NCBI GenBank assembly: GCA_036927565.1 | Contig: JAYESD010000005.1 | Span: forward strand, 13,236,565-13,300,564 | Length of the DNA: 64,000 nt | Source of the DNA: Tuctoria greenei | Lineage: Eukaryota; Streptophyta; Magnoliopsida; Poales; Poaceae | Direction: 5' to 3' | Shown here: positions 20,001 to 29,340 of the stretch, in pieces | How positions within the stretch are numbered: the first letter of the stretch is position 1 | How the letters are laid out: the number at the start of each line of letters is the position of its first letter | The notes under the pieces: model-generated | Database searches by the model: none | Seen by the model: only the letters and a program-made list of their open reading frames with translations | Told to the model about the DNA's origin: nothing | Position numbers and translations under genes: made by a program

Positions 20001-20547
20001 AGCAAACGCAGAGATCCTTAAAGGACTCAAAACGCGCACTTATGAGCGTTTGAAAAAGCACGGAGCTAATTGGATCGAAGAGCTTCCGCCCACTCTATGG
20101 GCTAACAGGACTTCTCCAAGTCGGGCAACCGGAGAAACACCCTTTTTCCTGGTGTATGGAGCAGAAGCGATCCTCCCTCCGGAAATCACCTTGGGTTCCC
20201 TCCGAGTCCGGACCTTCGACGAAGCCGCGCAGGACCAGCTCCGGCGTGAAGACCTAGACCTCCTCGAGGAGGGAAGGTGCCAAGCAGCTGTTCGGAATGC
20301 CCGATACCGCCAAGCTCTACGGCGCTATCATCAGCGGCATGTACACAACCGACAGCTCGAGGAAGGCGATCTGGTGCTACGGAGAATACTATCCAGAGAA
20401 GGGCAAAACAAAATCTCCCCCGGCTGGGAAGGACCCTTCCGAGTGATCAAAGTATCCCGTCCCGGAAGCGTTCGCTTGGCTACCGGGGATGGGACACCTC
20501 TCCCAAATCCTTGGAACATCGAGCACCTCCGTAAGTTCTACACTTAA
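17005..20547 (+). CDS. Gypsy-C pol: RT, dual RNase H, integrase
   Basis: This runs in the same frame as gag-pro after the TAG; the first ATG (17044) is 39 bp downstream. It is 1167 codons from that ATG. RT: HPKWLANPVVVPKAGGKLRMC, FPLPRIDQIVD, FLDAYSGYHQI and YVDD at 17587-17598. Next comes the degenerate connection RNase H, split by a ~100-residue acidic, Pro-rich repeat (18080-18345) between VLVAER and RPVYFISEVLHDAKTRY. Then a second RNase H with YFDGSM, NNMAEYEAL, KGDSQLV and HNVEADELS, the dual RNase H typical of the Tat lineage. Integrase: H..H..C..C zinc region (GNHASS to CKACQF) and acidic residues in GIDILGPF, TDNGTQF and NGQAERAN. It ends with the module WEGPFRV and has no chromodomain. 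No lesion is seen. Expression would need readthrough or reinitiation. Confidence 0.92.
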   Translation, partial: ELALITFLRANVDVFAWQPSQMPGIPREVIEHNLKIYPNARPVHQKPRKQSVERQNFIRQEVKKLLEAGFIREVYHPKWLANPVVVPKAGGKLRMCIDYTTLNKACPKDPFPLPRIDQIVDSTSGCELLCFLDAYSGYHQIRMSREDEEHTSFITVDGLYCYTAMPFGLKNAASTFVRAMYKTFEELIRDIVEVYVDDIVVKVKNKESLLDTLQAVFDKLRATRTKLNPDKCVFGVSSGKLLGFLVSHRGIEVNPAKIKAIEDMRPPTRIKDVQKLTGCLAALSRFISRLAERALPFFKLLRKSGPFQWSEEAEKAFQELKHFLTTLPVLVAPNPGEPLLLYISAADEVVSMVLVAERPELPNTQESRSLREDPEVPESRSGSQLPDLNPQEATSEDTDPSDRIQVIPEEAPGSSTQNPEVLEYSLDPSDRVRINGEEAPDPSGRVRTVQRPVYFISEVLHDAKTRYLEVHKMLYAVLIASRKLRHYFQAHKVSVVTSYPLRAILHNPNSTGNIAKWAAELAEFDLEFIPRQAIKSQALADFVAEWTPSPLNPGGPSEQKKEPQVPAFTKPHWTLYFDGSMQKQGAGAGVLLLTPTGEKVRYMVHLDFKATNNMAEYEALIYGLKVALSFGVKQLLVKGDSQLVIKQVKGECSCNNLQLAAYLLEVQRLQKDFEVLDLHHVQRAHNVEADELSTKASTGAPAPDGTFVRRMSKPTVQPAELNEGGEISIPKLTVPMALLPWQPSRVVGAAGSSEQPSTQDSNAQVSSDAWISEIRNYLKDNILPDDDVSADRVVRLAKRYTLVEGDLYRRGANGILMRCITREEGCELLAEIHGGECGNHASSRTLVGKAFRHGFYWPTALQDATELVKKCKACQFHAKQIHTPAQPLQMIPPTWPFAVWGIDILGPFPRAVGGYKFLYVAIDKFTKWPEATPVVTINKQSAINFLQSIVSRFGVPNKIITDNGTQFTSSSFQGYCEDLGIQVCYASVAHPASNGQAERANAEILKGLKTRTYERLKKHGANWIEELPPTLWANRTSPSRATGETPFFLVYGAEAILPPEITLGSLRVRTFDEAAQDQLRREDLDLLEEGRCQAAVRNARYRQALRRYHQRHVHNRQLEEGDLVLRRILSREGQNKISPGWEGPFRVIKVSRPGSVRLATGDGTPLPNPWNIEHLRKFYT

Positions 20548-21795
20548 TTCCACGGAGGTGAGTCTTAAGTAACTTGAAGTGTATGTTATAGAGTCATTGT
20601 ACAGAGTCGGGTAGTTCCTCCGGGAGAGCAGCCGGACCTTTCCCGAAAGGTTTGAAAAGCTCATGCAACACTTGATACAGTCTCCGGACTGGAAGTGTAG
20701 CTAATTACCCTGGGTTAAACGAGAAACAAAACACACTTAGCCTGGTCGCGTACCCTAAGAGTGTACTTGTTTCCCCTGTACCCCGGACCTATAATGAAAG
20801 ACATCTTCATGTGAAATAGACTCCACGTGCATTCATTTTTGCATAAGGCTCGACATTTTTATTTTTCTCTTTCTTGTCTATAACAGAAATGTGCAATTCT
20901 TAAGAAGTTCTAGTTTAACCGGTTTATGTACGATTTGGGTTGAATTGTCAGATTTTTTAGATTTAAATATCGTCTGTGGCCAACTCGCCTGAAAGCCGCC
21001 AAGCCATTCTAGGGCTGGAGTGCGCTATCGACTTAGCCTGGTCAAGCACCCTAAGTACGCCACTCTACCTACACCCCGGCAGGCCAAAGTAAGGTGGGTC
21101 CATGGACAATTAGATCTAAAAGAAAAGACAATTCATCCAATCATACTAAAAATCGTGTTCAACTTGAAATTCTCTTGAGAACCGTAAGCCGCAACGAAGT
21201 TATAGATAAGGAACGAATTTTACTGTTTTTCTTGGCCTAAGTGTGCAGGAAGAATAAACCCAACATTGATGGAGAAAAATCGGAGTTAACCAAGCTCCGA
21301 CTCCCACCGGCGTTAACTTGAAGATGGTGAGAAGACTCTATCACTAGAGTCTGTTGCCAGCAAGCCAGGCGTGGCAAGGGTCATTGCCGGAGCTACTAAG
21401 CTCCGACACCTTGAAGTATTAACTATCGACACTCAAAGTGTTGGTAGAGGCTATTGCCGGAGCTACTAAGCTCCGACGATGGACAATGCCGGAGCTTCTA
21501 AGCTCCGACGACTTCAAGGGACCTTCACTATCGAAGACTTCGGACCTAAACTACACGAGTTCGAAGCAAATTTGTCTTCAACAAAACTCAACATCCTTTT
21601 GGTACATGTCCACAATCACATTGTGCACATCTACCAGGGGGCCAAGTGAAGACAAAGATGTTGAAGACAAAAAATGAAATTCACGAAAAATTGGGGATTT
21701 CATTTCATTTGGAGACCAGAGATTACATCTGGGGACAAAGGATTACAAAATTGAGGAAGAAGAGAAGATACAAATAAAGGCTAAGAAAGATAGTC
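20548..21795 (+). other. Gypsy-C region between pol and the antisense gene
   Basis: Noncoding, about 1.25 kb. It contains three copies of a short hairpin GCCGGAGCT..TAAGCTCCGAC (near 21386, 21456 and 21488). It also holds a block conserved in A and D around 21598-21646 that ends in CTACCAGGGGGCCAAG, which shares CCAGGGGGCCA with the tract before the 3' LTR. Confidence 0.6.
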
Positions 21796-23707
21796 CTAGA
21801 CCCTATGGAAGAACTCGGCGACCTTCTGGGCGACCTCCGACACGCTGCCTCGGGTAGCTTCGCCCTCTCCTTCGACGGGACCTTCAAGCACCGGGTCCAG
21901 AGAGAATCGAGGGTTCCGGCTAGTGTAACACGTCAATACATACTCTGTGACGTTTCTAGCCAGGGATTGCCCCTCGACCTCAAGCTGGTCCGCGATGACG
22001 TCGCCCACCTTGGAGAGCTTGCCACCCGCAGCGCTCAACGCCTGCAATGCAAGGTCCGGCTCCGGCTCCGGATCATCCGGAAGCACGGGGCTGAAACCCA
22101 TAGGCGCCAGCGCATCGTCGGCCTTGCTCAGGAACTCCCAAATTTGCAGGGAGTTCGTCTTCCTCAGGCCCTTCATTTCTTCCAGGGACCTCCGGGTCGC
22201 CGCCAGTTCTGAGTTCTCGCGGGAGAGGCGCTCAACTTCTTTGGCGTTTTGCTGAATTTTCGCAGCAACCCGCTTTTCGAGTCTCCCGAGCTCCTCCTCC
22301 CGGAGGTGGATCTTGTTCCGACGGTCGACCAGGTCTTTCTCCCTAGCCTCTATTTTCTTCTCCCGGGCGATGAGGGCACACTCATACTCGTAGAGTTCCT
22401 GCCCTCGCACCCAGGTCTTTTCCTCCTCTTCGAGGCAGCGCTCTTCCAATTTTTTAGCGCGCTCCTCGAGGCCCTTGTCCGCCAGAGCTGTCTTCTCGGC
22501 GAGCTCTTCTTCACGTCGCAAGACGTCATCCCGTAGCTCCAGGAGTTTTTGCTCCTCATCCTCGAGCCGCTTTTCCCTTCCCTCAAGCGCCTCTCGGCGC
22601 TTGATGAGTGCGGTACTGATGGCTTCGAGTTGATCGAACCGGGCGTTGGCCGCATCATTGGCAGCTTTAGCTTGGTCGTGGTACTCCCGGGATTGGGCGT
22701 CGAGGTTGTGAGTCATGCTCTCCCTCTCGTCCAGCATCTCACCCCAGAGCTCCAAGCGGACCTTCTCCCGCTTGATCCATTCCTTGTCCGCAGCGATCCT
22801 CGACTGCGCCAGCTTGGTCTCGAATTGGAGTCTATTACGCCACCTCCTAAGGGTTTGGCGCTCCTCTTCAAGAACCTTGCTGTCGTGGAAGAAGGCTAGT
22901 TGGACTTGGCGCAGACTGGAGCAAGCGTTGTCGATGGACATCGACAGCGAGATGGGCTCCGGACCTTCCGGGGTCTCCTCCGCTGGTTCCAGCGGGTCTT
23001 CATTTACAAAAATTGGGTCCCACTCTGCGAGAGCGGAACCCCGAGCTTCCAAGGCACTAGGGCCCTCCTCCGGGATGGCCTCAGTCGCCACTGAAGAAGG
23101 TCCCGCCACCAAATCTTCATTCGCCCCCTCAGGTTGGGGGCCGGCGACTTCGTTCAGGCACTCTGGCTCCACCACGGGTACCATCGACGTCGTCGCCTCC
23201 AATGGCTCCGGCCGGGACGCTTCTTCTGAGGGGAGCTCAAGCTCCCCCGCCTCCACCACCACCGGCTCTGCAGCCGGCGCTCCAATAACTACCGGCCTTG
23301 CGACCGGAGCTTCAGAAGTAACCGGCTCAATTGCCGGAACCACTTCAACTTCCGGCTCGCACGCCGGGGCTTCAGCTGCCTCCGGCTCGACCGCCGAAGC
23401 TCCAGCATTTTCCGGCTCTGAAGCCGGGACCACTACTTCCTCCGGCTCGACAGCCGGAGCATCTACTTCTGCAGCACCAGGGCCCGGAGCTTCAACCTCC
23501 GGAGCGGGTGCCGCTGGCGCATCTTCAATCCCGTGGTCCGGCGCTACCACGGGAACTTCTGGAGACGAGTCGAGGTCCATGACCACGACAGCCGGCGCCG
23601 GAGCTGTCGCAGCCTCTGCCTGGGGCAGCACCGGAGCTGGAGCAGAAGCCCTCTTAGCCTCAGACACTGTGGCTGAGGGCGGAGCTTCACTCCCCTTTTT
23701 AGGAACG
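21796..23707 (-). CDS. Gypsy-C antisense gene, exon 2: Pro/Glu/Ala-rich region and coiled coil
   Basis: On the minus strand this exon begins after an AG acceptor at 23708-23709. It stays in frame with exon 1 and ends at TAG 21796-21798. The first ~200 codons are Pro/Glu/Ala-rich with many EPE and APA repeats. The middle ~300 codons are a strong coiled-coil prediction by eye (LEEERQTLRRWRNRLQFETK, then REEELGRLEKRVAAKIQQNA). The end is a compact region (DALAPMGFSPVLPDDPE, VADQLEVEG-like, VAEFFHRV) that is also conserved in Gypsy-A. There is no ATG near the start of the open frame (the codon at 23665-23667 is GTG), which supports entry by splicing. Function is unknown; the coiled coil suggests oligomerisation. 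The serine/threonine-rich open frame on the other strand (22715-23761) is a shadow. Confidence 0.8.
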
Positions 23708-23784
23708 CTGCGGATGAAGAATGAAGAAATTGAGCAAACAGATGCTATAATTAAAAGTTAATTGAGGTAAGCAAGAAAAATTAC
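23708..23784 (-). other. Intron of the Gypsy-C antisense gene (77 bp)
   Basis: Donor AG|GTAATTTTT and acceptor CATCCGCAG|C on the minus strand give a 77-bp AT-rich intron. The intron puts in-frame stops, including TAA at 23781-23783, between two long open frames; removal joins them in frame. Gypsy-A has the equivalent intron at 41626-41703 (78 bp) with the same donor and phase. Confidence 0.8.
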
Positions 23785-25235
23785 CTTGGGAGGCTCACGC
23801 ACCAGCTTGCGCGGAACCTCTTTCCCGGACGTTCCGGGCTGGCCACGGTCGGCGTAGGAGCTCCGGGAGGACTCCCAGGACTTGCCGTAGCCACGGGCGT
23901 TTCCCGGGTCGGAGTTCTCCTTGACCGAGAGGAACTCCTAGACCTGGAGGCCCTCACCGCTTCTCGAACCGGAGTCGCCCGTCCGGAACTGGCACCACCG
24001 GAGGGACCCGTCACAGGAACAGCTGCACTCCGGGAGGATCCCACCGCCGGAACAGTAGCGCTTCGAAAAGACCCCACCACGGGGACAGATGCTACAGCGG
24101 CGGAGGATCTTCCTTCCTGAGGACGGGGAACTGGCGGTGAAGTAGCAAGCCCGACGGACCTTCCGTCAGCATGTCGCAGTTTCCTCTTCCGGTTCTCCGG
24201 CTCCTCCGCCAGCTCCTTGCCCTTGCCGGTGACCTCAGCTCTTGGCTGAGAGACAGGGGCGGAGCCGCCTTCCGACAACCCGGGGATCGCCAACGGGGCG
24301 GTCGATCTTCTCTCGACGACGCCAAGGTCGTCAAGCGCGGGCATCTTCCGCCGGAGCTCCCTGCTGAACTCAACTTCCTCGTTCAGGGGGAGGAAAGCCG
24401 GTGGCGGAGTCAAGTACGCTCCGTCTACATCGATGCCGTGCTGGAATTTCTTGAGGTGAAACTCCAAGGACTTCCTCACCATGCTGGACTTCAACCCGGT
24501 TTCAACCCGGTCTTCGTCCATCACGCTGTTGAGGGCCCAGGCGAGCTTCTCCCTCCTCTTCAGCGGTGCCCACCTGTTGAACAGGAAGTTGCAGAACACC
24601 GCCTGGGGAGTCAATCCTCCCTCCACACATTGGCGGATCCTTGATAGGACGGGATCGAAGGCTGCCGCCAGCACCGGAACTTCGCTCCACACCGACGTGT
24701 CAATGCCAGGCAGACCTTCTGGCAGCTCCAACCGCTCATGCTCCTCCACCCGGACAACTACCCAATCTTTCTTCCAGTCATCCCACTTCCCGGAAGGGAA
24801 CGACCGGAGGTACTTGAACGGGCACTTCTTGCGCTTCACAAAGTAGTAGAAGCCAAGGTACTCGTCACTTCGGCCGGTGGTTTGGACGGTGAAGAAAGTG
24901 CGGAAGAGCTCGATGCAGGGAGGAATGCCCACCCACATCTCGCAGAAGTGGACAAAGATGGACACAAGGAGAAGGGAGTGAGGGCCAAGGTGGTATAGCT
25001 GCAGACCATAGAAGTCCAGCAGCATCAAAAAGAAGGAAGAAAATGGTGGGATCAGCCCCACCATGGCATACGATGAAAAGTATACCATTTCGCCGGAGTG
25101 CTCCTTTTTAAAGGGAAGCTCTCCTCCGGTGCGGATTGAACGGTTGAAGAAGTCCGACGACCACCCCATGAGGGTTCGGACCTTCTTCAGATCGCTCTCC
25201 GTCTTCAAACGACTCTCACGCAGACCCAACTCCAT
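23785..25235 (-). CDS. Gypsy-C antisense gene, exon 1: PF04195-like 'putative gypsy type transposon' domain
   Basis: The start chosen is the ATG at 25233-25235 (MELGLRESRLKTE), because Gypsy-A begins at the same residue (43085, MELGLRQSRLKTD). The frame is open further upstream but without conservation. The first ~230 residues match the plant family annotated as putative gypsy type transposon (Pfam PF04195, recalled from memory). Hallmarks are LMGWSSDFFN, FYGLQLYHLGPHS, FVHFCEMWVGIPP, YYFVKRKKCPFKYL and GKWDDWKKDW. The rest is basic and Ser/Pro/Arg-rich with RKRKLRHADGR and SRSRSSSRSRR, which look like nuclear-localisation or RS-type segments. Exons 1 and 2 together are 3363 nt, a 1120-residue protein. 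It lies opposite to gag-pol, so it needs its own promoter. Comparable antisense genes are known in Tat relatives such as maize Grande. Confidence 0.8.
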
Positions 25236-25330
25236 CGCAGCACAGCTAGGCGAGAGAAGAAAAGCAAAGCACGAGTTGGGAGTTTGAGCGCAAGAACAGA
25301 TGGAAAGCGTAAAGAACTCCCGACGGTGCG

Positions 25331-25349
25331 CTTTCCTTCTTAAGTAAGC
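25331..25349 (-). promoter_or_regulatory. Conserved promoter-like motif upstream of the antisense gene
   Basis: On the minus strand CTTACTTAAGAAGGAAAG lies about 100 bp upstream of the antisense ATG. The same 18-19 bases occur at the same distance in Gypsy-A (43184-43202), although the flanks differ. TACTTAAG could act as a TATA-type box. Its role is inferred from position and conservation only. Confidence 0.4.
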
Positions 25350-25765
25350 CCTCACAACGCTTGGATGGAAACTGCAGGGGAATCAAGCATACTACTCAAG
25401 AATTCAACCCAGCCGATGACAAGAGGGCCCGGGACCACCCCGACGACCAAGTCGAGGCTCTTACCCAGGCAAACAGTTGTCATCACGAGGCGGGAAACCC
25501 AAAGGCGGCGGACTGACAAGGCGCGCGGAACCGATACGGTTTTCGTATCGGGAACCGACGACCTTCAATTGCGAGAGATCCGCACGTCAAAGATCTTATC
25601 TGCCGCCTGAGGTGCGCCACGCGTCGGGACTCAACCATAAAGCCCCGCCAAAGGCACCTCCGAAGACTCTTGAAGACCCAGTTCAAGAGTCACAAGTATG
25701 GACCCACCTCCGGCGGAACGACTTCATCCCGTTGGCCTACCCCGGAGGTAGGTCCAGGGGGCCAC
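25350..25765 (+). other. Gypsy-C 3' untranslated region and polypurine tract
   Basis: Noncoding, between the antisense promoter-like motif and the 3' LTR. The last bases (25744-25765, CGGAGGTAGGTCCAGGGGG then CCAC) are the best candidate for the plus-strand primer, although CCAC separates the G run from the LTR. Confidence 0.55.
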
Positions 25766-26592
25766 TGTCGGTACCCTAAAAACCATACACCCCCTGAGGT
25801 TACAAAGATCTCAAGGGAAGGACATCAACTCAAATTGAAGACCCTCGGGGGCCCACTCGCCAGACGTGACCGGACCCGCTTCTCCAACATGGTTAACCTC
25901 TAGGTTGCCACGTGTACTGTCAGCCCAGAGCTATTACCCGCAAGGGTGAAGCTCCGGGCCAAGTACTGAAACGGCACCTCCGGAGGTAGCCCCCGACCGA
26001 GAGAAGCTCCGGACATGACACGTGCCAGGTCACCCCGGAGCTTCCCGCTTCTCCCAAGCAAGCTCCGGAGCTGCCACGTGTCCACACGACGGAGCTAGAT
26101 GCTTAAAGCCCCCGGGAGACGTTGTAACGGCTCCGGATCTCCAAAGGACAGCCGCAGACTTCAAGATCCGATTAATTACCATTAATTCCACGTTAATGAT
26201 AATTAATCGGACAGCCTTAACACCTGTAACGGCACTGTCGGAGCCGTTACAGGGTTATTAACAACAATTAATCTCGTGTATCAATACTAATAACCGCCAG
26301 GGCCACATGTCGGGCCAGGCTGACTTGTAACGGTTGGTCCTTGTACTATAAAAGGACAAACCGACGATACACAGAAGGGGCGAACACTCTGAAGCTCACA
26401 AGTTAATACAACAAACACACACCCGTGGAGTAGGGTATTACGCTCAGGCGACCCGAACCACGTAAACCACCGTGTCACTCGTGTCCAAATCGCATTTCAC
26501 TTTCTTAGATCTCCGCGCGCCCAGACCGAACCACAAACTCCTTCAAGCACTTTTCATAGTGTTAGGGGATCTGCCGACTCCAACAGTCGACA
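25766..26592 (+). repeat. Gypsy-C 3' LTR (827 bp)
   Basis: Same length and, by line-by-line reading, the same sequence as 13722-14548; three long translated stretches in the two LTRs are identical at a constant offset of 12,044. TATAAAAG is at 26347-26354. Confidence 0.94.
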
Positions 26593-26597
26593 GTGTG

Positions 26598-27300
26598 GCT
26601 GCTGGGGGCGGCGGCGGTGGTGCACGAGTGGCATTTGGCGGCGCTTGGGTGGAGCGGCGGTCGACGGTGGAGGAAGCGGCGGCGGCGGTGCGGCTGCTGT
26701 GGTGCGGCAGCGGCCGGAGGCGGTGGCAGCGGCCGGAGGTAGTGGTGGCGGCCGGAGGCGACGGTGGCGGCGCTTGGGTGAGAGGAGCGGCGGTCGGAGG
26801 TGAGGGAGCGTCGGGGTCGGTGAGAGAGAAAAGAGGGAGGCAAAGGGCCGTTTAAATAGTGGGTCCCAAACCCTAGCCGAAAATTTAACACCGGATGGAC
26901 CGACGTTAAAAGATAGAGGCATCGGTCGAATGGCACAGTAAGGATATTCAAAAAGGTACTGTTGACACCGGATGATCCGACGTGGAAGGGAATAGCATCG
27001 GCCGAATGTCACAGTAAGGGTATTCAAAAAGGTACTGTAGACACCGGATGGACCGACGTTGAACTGATTTGCAATTGTGGATTTTAGCACAATTCCAGAA
27101 GTGTGAACACCGGATGCACCGATGTTTCTCAGGATGAACTCGTCGGTTGATTTGAGATACTGACTGAGTTGACCCTTGGCTGTTGAACACCAACTGATCT
27201 GATGATGGTCTGGCCTAAGCATCGGATATCCGATGACTACAAAACAGCAACATCCCATATATGTCCTTTGACCAAACAAACAAACAATGAGAAACACATG
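26598..27300 (-). other. Copia-B internal region: leader-like GC-rich block and palindrome repeats
   Basis: Read on the minus strand, repeats carrying ACCGGATGGACCGACG-type palindromes (26880-27230) lead to a TATTTAAA box (26853-26860). A GC-rich, CT-rich stretch follows that looks like a plant 5' leader (26598-26850). In the original element it continued at 13716 and reached the ATG of the third frame at 13585, about 390 bp from the TATA-like box. Gypsy-C lies between the two parts. The 247-codon open stretch across this area has no family features and is not called. Confidence 0.5.
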
Positions 27301-27847
27301 TCTTAGGACTTTTTGGGCAACCCCTTACCCCTCAAAAAGCTAATATGCCAATAACTTGGCTAAGCCCTAAAGCAAATAGAACATCGAAGAAAATAGGGAG
27401 GAAATTATCCAAATAAAATGTAAGGCCCATGCTTTGTGAGCTAGAGGATGAAGCCTTCTATCTCTTAAAAGCATGTTCCTTTAGGCATTAACGCACCTAA
27501 CATTTTGTTCTTCCCACATCATATGAGTTGAGATATTGCATTTCAAACAAGTCTCTTTCTCATGAGGTGGGTTCCCCTTTGTGACAATCTACCATATGCA
27601 ATGCCAAACAATTTATAATGCAAGAAGTTTAAATATGAGTGCAAGTCTATATGGCAGGCATCATGCAAGACATAAAGCAAATCTATCTTGCCAAGGTTGA
27701 ACCTTTCAAAGGCTTCTTCAGGGAGAGCTACTCAAGCCTTGGGGAAACCCAAAAGAACCTCCATCCCAAGCTAACCCTTGCTCACCCCTATCCTTTGAAA
27801 GTTAGACAAGACCTATATGAGATGCATTCTTACATGATCATGGCAAC
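27301..27847 (-). other. Copia-B noncoding stretch after RNase H
   Basis: AT-rich sequence between the end of RNase H and the palindrome repeats. No coding potential or other structure is recognised. Confidence 0.5.
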
Positions 27848-29340
27848 TTACATGACGTTCGATGCATCTAGCACATTTAACTCACTTCTAAGCCTAGAAA
27901 AAGTTTTCTCATCAAGTGGTTTAGTGAAGATATCCGCCAATTGTTCTTTGGACCTAACACCTCGCAATGAGATGTCTCCCTTAGCTTCATGGTCCCTTAA
28001 GAAATGATGGCGAATATCAATGTGCTTAGTGCGGGAGTGTTGAACGGGGTTTTTAGCTATCTTAACCGCACTTTCATTGTCACAAAGGAGAGGCACACAA
28101 CCAAGTTTAATACCAAAGTCCAAAAGGGTTTGCTTCATATAAAGAATTTGGGCACAACATGCACCGGTCGCAATATATTCCGCTTCCACCGTGGACAAGG
28201 CGACGGAATTTTGCTTCTTGCTAGACCAAGATACTAGGGAACGCCCAAGCAAGTGGCACCCACCAGAGGTACTCTTGCGATCCACGCGGCATCTGGCAAA
28301 CTCCGAATCCGAGTATCCCAAGAGGTGGAATTTTGCACCTTTAGGGTACCACAAGCCCACACTAGGGTTATGCTTAAGATACCTAAGTATCCTAAGGACC
28401 GCCTTCCGATGTGATTCTTTAGGTGCCGCTTGAAAGCGAGCACACAAGCATACACTAAATATGATATCGGGCCTAGATGCGGTAAGGTAAAGCAATGAGC
28501 CAATCATAGAACGGTAGTTAGATTGATCAAAAGGTTTACCGTCCTTATCCGCGTCGAGATGACAATTTGTTGCCATTGGAGTGCTTCTTGAGCTACAATC
28601 TCCCATCCCAAATTTCTTCAAGAGGTCCTTGGTATACTTCTCTTGATAGACGAAGGTTCCCTCTTGAAGTTGCTTGATTTGAAATCCAAGGAAGAAGTTG
28701 AGCTCTCCAATCATCGACATCTCGAATTCCCTAGACATCATTTTGCCAAACTCATGGTAAGGGCTTCGTTAGTTGAAACAAAAATAATATCATCAACATA
28801 AATTTGACAAATAAACAAATCTCCGTTGATGTCTTTGGTGAAGAGTGTAGTGTCCACCCTCCCGATCTTGAATCCTTGCATGATCAAGAAATCCCGTAGT
28901 CGTTCATACCATGCCCTAGGTGCTTGCTTGAGCCCGTAGAGCGCCTTGTGCAATATATACACATGATTAGGATTCCTCAGATCTTCAAACCCGGAAGGTT
29001 GTTCAACATAAACAAGCTCGTTAATGTAACCATTAAGAAAGACACTTTTCACATCCATTTGATAAAGTCTAATATTATGATGTGATGCAAAGGCAAGAAG
29101 TATACGGATGGCTTCTAGCCGGGCGACCGGGGCAAATGTCTCCCCAAAGTCTAGTCCTTCAACTTGCGAGAACCCCTTGTCCACAAGTCTTGCCTTGTTA
29201 CAGACCACAACGCCATTCTCGTCTTGTTTGTTGCGGTACACCCACTTTGTTCCGATGACATTCTTGTCCTTGGGTCGCTCTTCCAACACCCAAACTTCAT
29301 TGCGGATGAAGTTGTTGAGTTTTTCTTGCATGACCATCAC
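27848..29340 (-). pseudogene. Copia-B RT and RNase H
   Basis: Two overlapping open stretches on the minus strand. The first (29340-28738) has the RT N-terminus and core: NEVWVLEERP, GTKWVYRNKQDENG, LVDKGFSQVEGLDFGETFAPVA, QMDVKSVFLNG, LYGLKQAPRAWYERL and YVDD at 28789-28800. The frame then changes near 28740. The second (28741-27848) has GELNFFLGFQIKQ, the RT thumb, and RNase H with SDSEFARCRVDRKSTSGG, STVEAEYIA, CDNESAVKIAKNPV and ADIFTKPLDE. The aromatic/glycine positions are well kept, so apart from the frame break the coding sequence is in good condition. The order integrase-RT-RNase H is that of copia. Confidence 0.88.

Larger units (their letters stand above)
13722..26592 (+). mobile_element. 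Gypsy-C: intact Tat-lineage Ty3/gypsy retrotransposon, innermost level
   Basis: Two 827-bp LTRs (13722-14548 and 25766-26592) lie in register with no indels and appear identical. The 5-bp TSD GTGTG is at 13717-13721 and 26593-26597. Primer site, gag-pro, pol, a gene on the opposite strand and a purine-rich tract are all present. The only interruption of the sense frame is a single TAG between gag-pro and pol. It is the youngest element in the nest and a candidate for an element that was active recently. Total length is 12,871 bp. Confidence 0.95.

Noticed and set aside
22715..23761. A 348-codon plus-strand Ser/Thr/Gly-rich frame
   Set aside because: It is the mirror of the Pro/Glu/Ala-rich part of the antisense exon 2. 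The minus frame has splice sites and is conserved in Gypsy-A.
26554..27297. A 247-codon minus-strand frame
   Set aside because: It crosses the Gypsy-C LTR boundary and the palindrome repeats and has no domain features.
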